Position numbers and translations under genes: made by a program
Assembly (NCBI GenBank): GCA_965644295.1
Contig: CBFFRP010000253.1
Coordinates: forward strand, 62,001 to 126,000
Source of the DNA: Paraphysomonas bandaiensis
Taxonomy: Eukaryota > Chrysophyceae
Length of the DNA: 64,000 nucleotides
Direction of reading: 5' to 3'
Notes under the pieces: generated by a model
Told to the model about the DNA's origin: nothing
The model's input: the letters and a program-made list of their open reading frames with translations, nothing else
Database searches by the model: none
Part shown: positions 21,201-30,766 of the stretch, piece by piece
Numbering within the stretch: position 1 is the first letter of the stretch
Layout: each line of letters begins with the position of its first letter

Positions 21201-21362
21201 ATGTCTATCTGCAGGTAGATGCGGGTCATGTGGGCGTATATCGTCATACTCTACTGGGGTGTCCGTATACAGCCAATGAGTGTGATTATGGGCATTAATA
21301 AGGATGAAAGTGATGAAAAGTATTAAGAAGTGAATTGAAATGATTCTGATAATGGGTTTCAT
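18225..21362 (-). CDS. Type-I membrane protein: C39-like peptidase, TSP1, PSI, SRCR
   Basis: A 1,045-residue single-exon protein. I choose the ATG at 21362 because it opens a signal peptide (MKPIIRIISIHFLILFITFI); the open frame continues upstream only as repeat-like translation. Rough order: Ser/Thr-rich stretch (85-110); papain-like C39-type domain (about 115-330) with a Cys in DEWACGLSSLSRI, a His in QHYIVVYGYTES and an acidic residue in YHDTDATSH, a plausible catalytic triad; Cys-rich linker; two beta domains with W/Y-rich strands (about 380-570, like DUF1036); a TSP1-like domain with WGSWGPWGAC (about 600); a PSI domain (CGECTSKSSCGWCQ, about 655-700); two near-identical TSP1 repeats (CQVSAWSGWSGCSAHCDQG); SRCR (about 850-950, WGTICNRGF, CSGDEVTLMDC); one membrane helix (about 965-987); and a 58-residue acidic tail. 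It looks like a cell-surface adhesion, immune or mating receptor. The architecture as a whole is not one I recognise. Confidence 0.85.
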   Translation of the reverse strand: MKPIIRIISIHFLILFITFILINAHNHTHWLYTDTPVEYDDIRPHDPHLPADRHTNTSIAPDDVIQGDINEIYIDYTTLITTVSSNKSDSSNSSSSSYTTTSSSSSNIVVLSYVPTPQDQVKYKNADEWACGLSSLSRITKQLGYSTTFEGFLDIITPFALPIDINMCSLLGLDPFGSWYTGSLDFCNVHFEIPPWKYKMGNPAPLFANKINSWVGSSNFAKYEAYSSTSAGLNRVHQLIDQGRPVIVNILVSMDSQGTESVDLGPFGSHSISFQVPMQHYIVVYGYTESTILYHDTDATSHEISNTEFLALWGWQRHGYSRYKNFATAIIYNLGCRPLTLIYLQPQLPHPSPGCACDCCGCSSVCFCLVPCGCACNVPDSHEIDIVIRNTGDRHLLIAVHYVEISPNFYNSRYTDWGYEGQWRLRYWYRVDPGEYRFIARTQNRLFYLHAYDPSTGVYYGRGDRSYAIDNKVREFSLYDAGSSLGVNKFVTYDPSIITTPPNYRIFVTHNADHAERLYVIIYYYDRFNREWTFYSKYLSYGQSIYMGSTTYGTIYYYGESTNGYFKWEGSLEREYGGERYRLREYSLGSPHREVSIKLTTTCTPRNCAWGSWGPWGACEYDASFANSASGGFIRKRYRGKRVSRNACGEDCTGSNTDYASCEDPCASNTACGECTSKSSCGWCQSTSTCRSGDRSNAKSETCSNWDWYSSQCTVDCQVSAWSGWSGCSAHCDQGTQFRTRTVVINPQNGGAICPPLSEERPCKIRDCTSSPTLSPTQSPTLRLCQVSAWSEWSECSAHCDQGTQFRTRTVVINPQNGAICPPLSEERPCKIRDCTSSPTQSPTLPSEGSLSFTSSAKGDTQEGRLYIYVNYSWGTICNRGFQNVSATVACTQMMGKGSEGYVIPSASEDVSEPIHISNVQCSGDEVTLMDCAYSHTTQDCIHDEDVSIKCTQLVLAHSASTSPSGAVVISIVIVVVIIVVAVLAIYCGCKKVYGVCQSKQRSNHDAENTDDHDADKNDYDATKKNNYETTYMGVSSVDDVSVKL
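18846..19211 (-). repeat. Tandem duplication of a TSP1 exon-like unit
   Basis: Two adjacent units of about 198 bp inside the receptor gene are nearly identical in DNA: one spans about 18846-19013 and the other 19045-19211. Each encodes one TSP1 repeat followed by a short SPT linker. The main difference is one extra Gly codon (GGAICPP against GAICPP) and a few linker changes, which implies recent duplication or gene conversion. Confidence 0.85.
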
Positions 21363-21542
21363 GATGTGTATGTGTTTATATATGGAGTGAGTTAGGAGAT
21401 ATGAGTGTGTGTGTATGTATGTATGTATAGATATGATTCCATGGCATTGGGACATGTACATATATGTATGTACTGCTCTATGTACACAGCAGTATGTATG
21501 TATAGTCATACTTCATACTTCTGGTAAAGTACTAGTAAGAAT

Positions 21543-21946
21543 GTACTTGTCCACTAGTATTCACTAGTATCGTAGTACTTCTATTACATGTGTTTTATCA
21601 AGAATCATATTCTGTTGTACTTGTGCACTAGTATTCACTAGTATCGTAGTACTTCTATTACATGTGTTTTATCAAGAATCATATTCTGTTGTACTTGTGC
21701 ACTAGTATTCACTAGTATCGTAGTACTTCTATTACATGTGTTTTATCAAGAATCATATTCTGTTGTACTTGTGCACTAGTATTCACTAGTATCGTAGTAC
21801 TTCTATTACATGTGTTTTATCAAGAATCATATTCTGTTGTACTTGTGCACTAGTATTCACTAGTATCGTAGTACTTCTATTACATGTGTTTTATATCAAG
21901 AATCATATTCTGTTGTACTTGTGCACTAGTATTCACTAGTATCGTG
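21543..21946. repeat. 74-bp minisatellite upstream of the receptor gene
   Basis: Five full units and one partial (starts at 21543, 21617, 21691, 21765, 21839, 21915). Each begins GTACTTGTGCACTAGTATTC and contains two ACTAGT palindromes. The fifth unit has a 2-bp insertion. It lies 180 bp upstream of the receptor start codon (minus strand), so it may be part of the promoter. Confidence 0.95.
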
Positions 21947-22117
21947 GTACACATATCACTGCTGGGGTACAGTATACTACCAGTATACGGGGGTTGAAAC
22001 TGTATTCCATCTTTCTTTGCTTTATACAACCCTACTATACTACAGTGCGTATATATGTGTATACTGTGTATATGATATACCAGTGTATTATACTAACACT
22101 ACAGCTGTGCCCAGTGG

Positions 22118-22228
22118 TACGTATCAGCAGTCAGCATCTTATTTTTCGGAAATAAATTGAAACAAAAATCTTCTATATTACTGATATACAACTACGGCTA
22201 GAATACACATAGTTGTTGTCTCAGTTTC
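22118..22228 (+). repeat. MITE-like dispersed repeat, copy 1 (3' truncated)
   Basis: Shares with three other places in the window the core GCAGTCAGCATCTTATTTTT, then CGGAAATAAATTGAA and ACAACTACGGCT. This copy loses similarity after TTGTTGTCTCAG. Confidence 0.8.
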
Positions 22229-22537
22229 TAATACATACAGCAGTATATAAACCAAACCCTCTGTATCACTATGTTATCTTGGTACTTCTTATATGCTACA
22301 TATCGCAAAGTGACTGATGTATAGAAGTGTTCTGGATTGAAAGTAATGCTCTTAGGGTGGAATGCACAAGTAATCAACACTGACAAACGGTGATGCCCCA
22401 TTCAGTGCTAGACTCCCATTAAAAACTATCTTGACTTTCATATGAATCTTCAATATATAGTTAAGTGTACATTTCTGTTTCTTTATTCTCACTGGGGGTG
22501 GTTGTGCATATCGATTTCATCGATTTGTCCATCGTTT

Positions 22538-22622
22538 ATTTCATCGAAAAATCATCGTTTTTTCAGTGAAAAGTAAAAAAAAAGTGATTTTAAATGAAAA
22601 AACGATGATTTTTCGATGAAAT
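22538..22622. repeat. Perfect 28-bp inverted repeat (hairpin)
   Basis: The arms 22538-22565 and 22595-22622 are perfect reverse complements (arm starts ATTTCATCGAAAAATCATCG), with a 29-base A/G-rich loop. The outer flank also has CATCGATTT words. Confidence 0.95.
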
Positions 22623-22669
22623 TATCCGAAAATGAGAGAATTGGCCGATTATAACCTCCGTAGTCTTTA

Positions 22670-22872
22670 TATCACGGAGACGTTTTTAGACAAAGTGGAC
22701 CAGCCCTCCACTTGTCGGACTGTATTTGGTCCCACTCGAAATAAAAAAATTGTATTCATTTTGACTACAATTTCAAAGCTCTACACTCATATTCCATACG
22801 AAAAAACACAATACAAAAAAATAAAGTGGGACCAGACTGGTCCGCTTTGTCGAAAAAAGTCTCCACGGATGA
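22670..22872. mobile_element. Imperfect long inverted repeat, probable MITE relic
   Basis: The left part (ACGGAGACGTTTTTAGACAA, then AGTGGACCAG and TTGGTCCCACT) is matched in reverse complement by the right part (near 22800-22870: AGTGGGACCAG, TGGTCCGCTTTGTCG, AAAAGTCTCCACGG). The arms are about 60-70 bp with mismatches. This is typical of a non-autonomous terminal-inverted-repeat element; no transposase is present and the target duplication is not clear. Confidence 0.55.
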
Positions 22873-22882
22873 TGCATAGTTT

Positions 22883-23037
22883 ATCGTATCGGCAGTCAGC
22901 ATTATATTTTTCGGAAATAAATTGAAGCAAATATACTCTATATTACTGATATACAACTACGGCTGGAATACAGATAATTGTTGTCTCAATATATGAGGCA
23001 TCTTGGAACAAAAATATACAAAGGATGCCGATACGAT
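22883..23037 (+). repeat. MITE-like dispersed repeat, copy 2 (most complete)
   Basis: A 155-bp copy with apparent terminal inverted repeats: ATCGTATCGGCA at 22883-22894 and TGCCGATACGAT at 23026-23037. The interior is the shared core, ending GAGGCATCTTGGAACAAAAA. The longest copy in the window and the best guide to the ends of the family. Confidence 0.8.
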
Positions 23038-23387
23038 CGTATGCCATTAAAGGATTCTGTCATAGAGTCAATTCTGTTGCTTTTAATCATGTAACGTTTG
23101 AAATGGTTCAGAACTGTTTGTTGAGATCTTACGTACTCCTTACTGTTCGTGTCCTCTAGATTCTCATCCAGCTCATCAAATTGATGTCGTATTCCAGAGA
23201 GGCCCATGATGCATATGTATATGAAGATCCAGCCGTCACTTAACTATGAGAATACACGCATAGACTGATCCAGCCGTCACTAACTATGAGAATACACGCA
23301 TAGACTGATGATCTTATAGCATCACTATATTGCATGAATCTCAGTTACAACAGACTGCTATGTATGACCTATATGCCCTAGGCCCCA

Positions 23388-24114
23388 GGGGTGCATATCA
23401 ATCAATTGACGCAGATTGTAGTCAACTATAATTTCAATCATTACTTGCTGTCCCACTAAATTTCAATTATTTAATACGACACTATATTAGCTGCGAATAC
23501 AGCTACCTTAATACCTTAATACCTTAATTGCCATTTCATTCCAGAGGCGACGGTTCATGGGTAAAGTCATGAGTAACACCAAATACTGAGGAGTCATACT
23601 CTTGTGCAAATCCGCCATAACAATCTTAGCTCTACTGAACAACCTTTCAACCTTATTGGTTGTGGCATGCAAGTGTTTCATAATCCACTAATAACCCTAT
23701 AACCCTTCTTTCGCTTCAGAGCACCTTTTCCTACAGGACACTCCCGGCATTTCCAATTCTCTATAGCAACCTCTTCGTTATTATCATTTATTTCTCAAAG
23801 TGTACACGTACAATGGCTTCTGGTACCAGTTTATCACTCATATTGCTAGTTAAATAAATGTATTACTATGTGAGATAATCCTATGGGTATTTTAATTTTT
23901 CACCAATCTTTGATTTGTATGTAAAAATTGGATTTTTCGATAAAAATTCCGACTCTAACAACTTTTCAGTACAAAAAGGTGGCATTTTTTATCAATTAAT
24001 TGCAATTATTGAATCAAGCTGGGGTCAATTATAATTGCAATTATTCCTTGCTGTCTCAATTTCAGTTATTGCAATTTTATTAATTGACAATTAATTAAGT
24101 GATACGCAGCCCGT
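23388..24114 (-). mobile_element. Degenerate hAT-type DNA transposon remnant
   Basis: On the minus strand, 23695-23540 reads as a hAT transposase dimerisation domain: HATTNKVERLFSRAKIVMAD, then MTPQYLVLLMTLPMNRRLWN. Stops and missing upstream sequence show that it is dead. The ends resemble hAT inverted repeats: GGGGTGCATATCAATC near 23390 and, in reverse complement, GGGCTGCGTATCACTT near 24113. A second, more decayed piece of a related element is at 52270-52514. Confidence 0.65.
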
Positions 24115-24740
24115 AGAATACAGAGCGTATATGTTGCACGTTGCACAGTGTTCCATATAATTAACATCAGTCTATGACAGTTACATACACGATGCAGAGA
24201 TCAATTGATACATAAGAGTAGCGTATGTCTTATACCTAGGAATAGGCGTTTAGGAGTCAGAACTAGTTTAGCTTTGCAATTGAACGATCTTCTACTTTTT
24301 AACCCTGCGAAAGCTACCTCTGAGTCACCGCAAGCACCAACAGCTGCAACCACTTTCGCTCTATCACACAAAGCAAAGTCAAAGCCAGCCTCTGTGTATA
24401 TAAGGCAATTTTTCGAAACGCTTTCGTTGTGATATGTCTCTGTGTAGATAAAATATGTGTAGATAAAATTCAAGCTGAATTATAATTATCACTATCATAA
24501 TGGTAATAGTCACCTAATACTCAGCAATCACTAATCGTGCTTTCATTACATCACTATGGAATTTATAAAATATCAAATTACACCATCGTACACCCTACCC
24601 TAGTATCTGAATGTAGTTCAGCTAATAAAATTGCAATTATTTTTGAAGCACAATAGCAGTACCTTTATCTCTGCATCGCACAATGAACCCAGAACAAGAA
24701 TTCCTCCAGATAAATTACTGGACGCTATCAAAAGTTGGAC
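24115..24740. other. Spacer downstream of the chitin synthase gene
   Basis: AT-rich, with no supported gene; frames around 24201-24473 show no motif or composition bias. Confidence 0.4.
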
Positions 24741-27459
24741 TCAAAATCCTCTTCGTCTGAGAGTCTCTGACTTTGGAGTGACAATGGTTGTTTTCGGGAA
24801 ATTTCCCCCAGATGGCATGACGGACGGTCGGAATACCTCACGCAACACGTCTTCTGTCTTACTGCGTGGTCCGAAGTACAGCCTAAGTAGAGGCCCCAAG
24901 ATAATGTAGATGATGGATCCGGTGAATTGAATGAATGTTGGAATAAACAACACTAAGATCAAAACTGTTTTTGTTGTCTCGTCGGACAAATATAGGCACC
25001 CAGCAATAGTCAGCATGATATTGGCCAACACTAGAAATATATTGAACCACATTACCCGTCTCTTCAAAATGGTAGTCTTGATGTTGCTTAGGGTAGCATC
25101 TTGGCCAGTAAGTCTGTTTCCCCAAGTTGTATCCCATAACCTCGAGAATGCATAGGCCGGGAGGAATATTAAATAAAACCCGGAAAAAAGCACAAACCAT
25201 GGCAGGTACAATACATAGAGAATTGCCGATTCTAGAGTCTGCGTGAGCGCTAGGACGAAAGGACCAACCACAACGAATGCCGCAACCACATGTACGAAGC
25301 CGACAGTTGATGATGAAAAGAGGGCCATCCACACGAATATAGTAACTACGAAACCCACTACAAATATATATGAAGCATAGGTTTCTGATGGATGCATGTA
25401 GTACGAGTGGTAGCACCAGGAGGTATATATGAAAAGGTACAACGAAGTCAGTACCCCTGCGTGGCTGAGATATATCGTATCGTCATACTGGAGATTAAGA
25501 AATGTCCCGTGCAGTGATGGTATCATCACTTGAAGACTATTATAAAATGAGATGCCGAGTACTGCAGGAGACACAAAACAGAATAAGAACTGTATCATAT
25601 TGAGGCACCACAGCAAAATAACAAGTGGAAGGTTCTTCCCAGCCTTGTGAGCATCAAAGAAACCCCCTTCTATGTGTAACATTGCCCGACGAGAGAAAAT
25701 AAAGAAGAAAAACCCGGCCACGGTACCATTCACCCATCGCCGTCGCTGCTTAAGAATCATATCAAAAGAAACCTCAGGCTCATAGTAAAATATGGCATCC
25801 TGTACACACTTGGTCCCGTATCCTGTGCAGAAGATGGACACAAAAGATAGAATACGATCCTCTGCCAGTCGAAGGTGCAGTCTCAAAAACTCAGTGAATG
25901 TGAGCTTTACTGTCTTAGGGTCCACAGTACTGTCGTCTACTGCCGGAAGTGCTGCAGCAGCAGAGTGCAGTGTCAGTCCCCTAGGTCGCCTCGCCTCCTG
26001 CCACCCGTACTCTCTGACTTTGTCCCAGTCATGCACTGACTCTTTCCCATAGATTTCTGCGTAAGACACACTCACACTACTACGCCGAGAGGGGCGACTA
26101 GCCGCCGACCTCATTGATAAGTCTCCGTTGGTGAGAGGCGATATATTAGCGTCTTCTATATCTGGCTCTAACTCAAGCGCGTAAGCGGAATCCATGTATA
26201 TGTCAGGAAGCAGTCTTTTATGACTCCTCACAGCACCAAATTTAACGGTATCCTCGTTAAAAAGCATCTCGAAGTATTCCTCAACAACCTTATACTCTCT
26301 AATTCTGGGCCAATTCATGAGTTGACAAGGACCTGGAAGGACAGGCATGGCCTCAACTACATTGTATACGGAGGAGTTAATTATCTGGCACGCCTCCATC
26401 TCAAAGCCCTGTACAGGGGCGACAGACAGGAAATACGCCGCATAGCACTTCCAACATGGGGCAGATGCACGCCCGTCGTGCTCTCCTGCATGCTGAAGAA
26501 ATGGAATTTTTGTGTTCATACAAGGGTGAAAAGAGCGACTGGGCAGCTCAGCGCGCATCCGACCAGTCACAGCAATCACGTCACTCCTACGGGATAATAA
26601 CGTATGTACTAGGCGTGCAATACACGAGGTCTTGTACGATGTACTGCAGTCAGTTAAGAGAACTAAATTGGTATCTAGGCCACAGCAAATTCCCTCGAAG
26701 AACCAGTGATGGGAGTTGTGCTTGCGGTGATTGGATCGCTTCAAGATTGGAACCATATGGAAGTGCAAATACATGTCACCAGTAAGCTGATGGTCAGAGG
26801 TGAGAAGACCTTCAGCAGCCATGCGTCTGATAGCCTGTGTATCCCCTTCATCCTTGCCTTCCTGGTTGGTCAAACAGTAGTACCACCATCGCTGAGCGCA
26901 CACTCTCACTTCCACTTCCCGCCCGCGCAACCCAGTGGATGAGGTGTTGTTGTTTTTCCCCCCAGGGAGCCCCTCTAGGCACCCCGGCATATCTCCAGCG
27001 AGCCACTTGCGAATAGACGAGTCCATCTGGTTGGGACCCATTCCATCAAAAACAGGACAGATAACAATCTCCATCTCTTGGATCTCTCGTTTAAGGCTCT
27101 GTCCAACCTCATCACAATGGAACTTAACTATAAAACACCCTTACAAGCAGTCAGACAAAACAACACAATATCTTACCTTCATGTTTCATAAAATCAATAT
27201 TCTCCATTAAACAAAGTACAGTTTTCATTAAATCATCCATTGATTCATTATAACATGGAATACATATACAAAAATAATTCTTTGTACCTCTATCACATAA
27301 CGTGACGTTATCTATATACTCACATAGCTTCGTACAGACTCTTCCATGACATTCTTTCACTATCTTTCCATCTGATCCTATAGTGGTTACATCATCATAT
27401 GTAAAATCTTCTTTAAAGTATGTTGGTTCTGTAGATATTGGGCCTAATATACCATCCAT
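24741..27459 (-). CDS. Chitin synthase
   Basis: GT2-family processive enzyme that polymerises N-acetylglucosamine from UDP-GlcNAc at the plasma membrane. Two exons on the minus strand, 27177-27459 and 24741-27127 (49-bp intron, phase 1); 889 residues. Catalytic-domain motifs in order: FCICIPCYNES (first strand), LLTDCST (UDP-binding Asp), LPGPCQL, the catalytic-base region LRLAEDRIL and the product-binding QRRRWVNGT. At least six membrane helices follow (LPLVILLWCLNMIQFLFCFV onward), ending in a short basic tail. The acceptor-side insert between GPCQL and EDR contains a Ser/Arg-rich stretch (SRPSRRSSVSVS) that could be phosphorylated. No myosin head or DEK domain. Exon 1 is AT-rich whereas exon 2 is balanced. 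It faces the CE4 deacetylase-like gene across 955 bp. Confidence 0.93.
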
Positions 27460-28414
27460 AGTGTAGAGTAGAATAGATTAATATATAAGGCTATATGTAA
27501 TAGTTTATAAGATGATATGAACTGTATATGAGATAGAATACACTTGATTGTATTGATGATTTAGTTTGGATAAGTATATTCTTTATGATTTAATAATATG
27601 AGCGAGATGATAGCAGGATGAGTGCGTGTAGAGCAACTGACTGTCTCTCTCTATATACATACATATATATATAGACATATACATACATACATATAGCAGT
27701 GTAGGGGAGACTATAAGAGTGTATAAGGACATGGGTATGTATAGTATGTATACGTACATGATTAGAGTGGTACCGTCATACACTGATAATCTAGACATAC
27801 TTGAAGTACTCCCCCCCCCCCTCCATCCCACGACATGCGTCAGTGAATATTTCTATATTCAACAAAAAATAGGTGATTTATTGAATATTTGGGGATTAAA
27901 AAGGAGGATTTTGATGTACTACTCAAAGTATAAAAGTGGAGAGAAATAGAAGTTTTTGATTAAATATATCGTTTTTTAATAAAATATCCTGTTTTATATC
28001 TCAATCAGTGAGTATATCCCTTGTTTTCAGTATCCTAGAGGGTATAAATATTAGAGATTTTATTATAGGTCTGTCTATGTAGTGCTGGCAACTAGAGAGT
28101 ACGATGCGTTGAGTACATCGTATCGTCATCATTTTTTGTTCAAAGATGCCTCAAATATTGAGACAACAATTATCTGTATTCCAGTCGTAGTTATATTGCA
28201 GTAATATAGAGAATATTTGCTTCAATTTATTCCCGAAAAATAAGATGCATATGCATAGATAAACATATCGATAGACCATATATATAACACAACTGCCCTT
28301 ATAGCACTCATTATATAGAGATACTACATATTATAAGACAATAATTGATTTGTTATCAATAACCTAACGTGTCTATCCCACCCTGGCCTCTGAGTTACTC
28401 ATTTAATACTAACA
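27460..28414. other. Divergent promoter region between chitin synthase and CE4 gene
   Basis: 955 bp. It holds short CATA/TATA-rich runs near 27650-27700, a C10-like homopolymer at about 27810-27821 and MITE copy 3. The two flanking genes both act on chitin-like polymers in other organisms, so shared regulation is possible but not shown. Confidence 0.5.
28117..28248 (-). repeat. MITE-like dispersed repeat, copy 3
   Basis: Reverse-complement copy: starts ATCGTATCGTCATC, contains AGACAACAATTATCTGTATT and ends CCCGAAAAATAAGATGC. It lies in the divergent promoter of the chitin synthase and CE4 genes. Confidence 0.8.
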
Positions 28415-29533
28415 ATGAGGTGTATAGCAAGTGTTAAGTTATATCTGATGATATATCTATTAACACTATTATCTCCTTATGGAAGAGGAGATACAAATCT
28501 ACCTGCTGTTGTCATACGATTAGATGATGTATTAACCTTTTGGTGCGAAGAGATGAGTAAAGCAGCTATTGAAGCGACTATTAGTATGGATGTTCCCATT
28601 AGTATGGGAGTCATAGGAGTGGATTTGGATAAACATCAAAGTTTTGCTTCATATTTAAGAAAAGTGGCTGAAAATGACTTAGTAGAAGTACTGTCTCATT
28701 CATACTCACATGATGTGTATGCTGGGAGTACACTGGAGTGGCAGGAGAACGATTTGAATGATGCGCAGGACATTATAGAGGACGTGACCCGTCAGAGCCC
28801 TGTTACCTTCATTCCACCCACCAATGTCTATGACTCGAACACATTGAAGGCTTTGAGGGAGCACGAAACCATTCGAGTTATGAGTGCTCAGTGCTCGTGG
28901 AGTCGCACTGAACCCGGGGAGACCGTGGTATGTGGGGACGGCAGTGATGTTGTCGCCCCGAACATAACATATGACGGCTTGTACATGCTTCCTGCTGGGG
29001 CCGTGTTAGGGGATACGGGCTACTGGAACAACTATCTTCTTCCTGCAAATGCCAGTATAGCGGCTGATTGGATTGAGGCGCAGATTGCCGCTCAAGGTTT
29101 CTCCGTGCTCATGCTGCATCCCGTGGAATTTGCAACGGAGTCAACCTGCACTAATCTGGATACCGAGAAAATAGCAGCCCTCCAGGAGGTTATTCGATAT
29201 GGACAAGGGCGATGGCAGTTTCTTTCATTCACAGATGCGGTCGAATATATATCAGGAGAGCATCTTGAAACCAAGAGTACTGACGACTCTTCCAATGGCA
29301 TATCGAAAACCTCCTGGAATGTTGTCTACGTATGCGCTCTTATTGGAGTGGTGATGTGCATGTCATGTATGTGCTCGTTTACAAAGGACTGCCGAACCAA
29401 GCTATATAAATCCTGCTGTGGCAAATCCTCTCGTAGTGCGAAAGACACCCCCGTCAAAAGGGCTGAAATTCACAATGCGATCACATCATACAGTCCTGTC
29501 CCATCCCCCGAGCTGCCTCAAAATGCTTTGTGA
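28415..29533 (+). CDS. CE4 polysaccharide deacetylase-like type-I membrane protein
   Basis: NodB-homology (carbohydrate esterase 4) domain; relatives remove acetyl groups from chitin or peptidoglycan. Single exon, 372 residues. Signal peptide MRCIASVKLYLMIYLLTLLS, then the metal-site motifs: Asp in VVIRLDDV (motif 1), HSYSHD (HSxxH-type motif 2), a weak motif 3 (FIPPTNVYDSNTLKAL, without the usual RxPY), and a His in VLMLHPVEFA (motif 5). After the domain comes a membrane helix (NVVYVCALIGVVMCMSCMCS) and a basic, Cys-rich cytoplasmic tail. It should therefore face the wall or secretory lumen. The lack of a canonical motif 3 Arg makes activity uncertain. Its partner across the spacer is chitin synthase, which favours a role in modifying nascent chitin. 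Confidence 0.82.
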   Translation: MRCIASVKLYLMIYLLTLLSPYGRGDTNLPAVVIRLDDVLTFWCEEMSKAAIEATISMDVPISMGVIGVDLDKHQSFASYLRKVAENDLVEVLSHSYSHDVYAGSTLEWQENDLNDAQDIIEDVTRQSPVTFIPPTNVYDSNTLKALREHETIRVMSAQCSWSRTEPGETVVCGDGSDVVAPNITYDGLYMLPAGAVLGDTGYWNNYLLPANASIAADWIEAQIAAQGFSVLMLHPVEFATESTCTNLDTEKIAALQEVIRYGQGRWQFLSFTDAVEYISGEHLETKSTDDSSNGISKTSWNVVYVCALIGVVMCMSCMCSFTKDCRTKLYKSCCGKSSRSAKDTPVKRAEIHNAITSYSPVPSPELPQNAL

Positions 29534-30766
29534 TGTGGGAAATCCATATCCAGTGTATACGGCATAAATGACTCTGTTGGCTCTATTAGCTTTGTATTTA
29601 CCATAGCTTTGCTATCGATCACATCTACTGTAGTATTTGAATTTGTACAACTAGTACGTAACTAGAGATATATGGAAAAACGTAACATAGTAACCATTAT
29701 TTTGAATTAAAATACGGCGCGTAATTTACGCAGCAATGCATGCGCCTTTAGATTGTATGTTGTCGATAGTAAATATGCTTAAGCACAAGCCAAGTTAAAG
29801 TAATAGCAATACAAAGCTAGGACTCCGCTATGTAGTATTCGTGGTGAAAAGAAAGAAAACCATGGATCAATAAACATATTATTGTCAAGTTCTTTCAATA
29901 AAGAAGTAAACCCTAAACAATATCATATCATGTTGGTTGGGAAGACTTTTATAGAGATATCACCTGTCAGCAGGGAGCTACGGGGAACTGCGCATAGTAG
30001 ACGATTTGTTTAGGTAGTCATTATTAGTGCGTGGTGGTAGTTTAGTGTTTAGTTTATGTAATTCCTATGTATCTGCTGTTCTATATGGTACACTGCGTAA
30101 AGTTGCTTAGGTTTTTTTCTGTTGTATATATATATTATATTGTTGTTTATTGCTCTTAGAACGAAGCTGCTTAGAGTTGTCATTAGATTTGAAATATATG
30201 TGTTAACCTCAGCACATTCTTACCATCATAATTAATCTGATTTGCGAACTCAGATTTTGTATAATTTATATACCTACTCTTTTCCTTGTGGTGAAACGAG
30301 TGAACTTGGTACTAGTGAACCGTAATAAATGAGTGTACACACTCCTGAATCTTGAGACATAACGAATAATGAGGTTTTATCCTTACTATACTATGTAACT
30401 ATTTACAACGTCAGGCTGGTTGTGTGTAAAATTCTAGTGAGTGTATCAGGGACACATCAGTTGTAACACGTATGTGGTGAGGAATACCAATGACGCTCAA
30501 CCTTTCAACTACCACATCTGCCTGATACCCAAAACAGATAACAGCGACACCTGAATACTGCCAGAACTATATGTATATTCAACAGTTCCAATTAAATTAG
30601 CAAATGAGGAGCAACGAGAATGAAATCACGGGTAGTGTAACCAACATAAAGACAAATGACTATAATATAGTACATTCAATTCGTCACAACTACCGAAACA
30701 TGTCAGTCTCGTCACACATCCTGAGTACAGCTATACCATGCAGCTGATATACAACTTTAAATGGGT
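29534..30766. other. Intergenic spacer between converging genes
   Basis: 1.2 kb, AT-rich; no gene, RNA or repeat recognised. Confidence 0.45.

Noticed and set aside
18225-21509. Receptor start at 21509 (49 residues further upstream)
   Set aside because: The extra residues are repeat-like (HTYIHTHS) and would bury the signal peptide; the ATG at 21362 begins a proper one.
22986-23207. 73-residue minus-strand frame (MGLSGIRHQFDELDENLED...)
   Set aside because: The composition looks coding, but there is no family match that I know and its 3' part runs into MITE copy 2. There is no splice or neighbour support.
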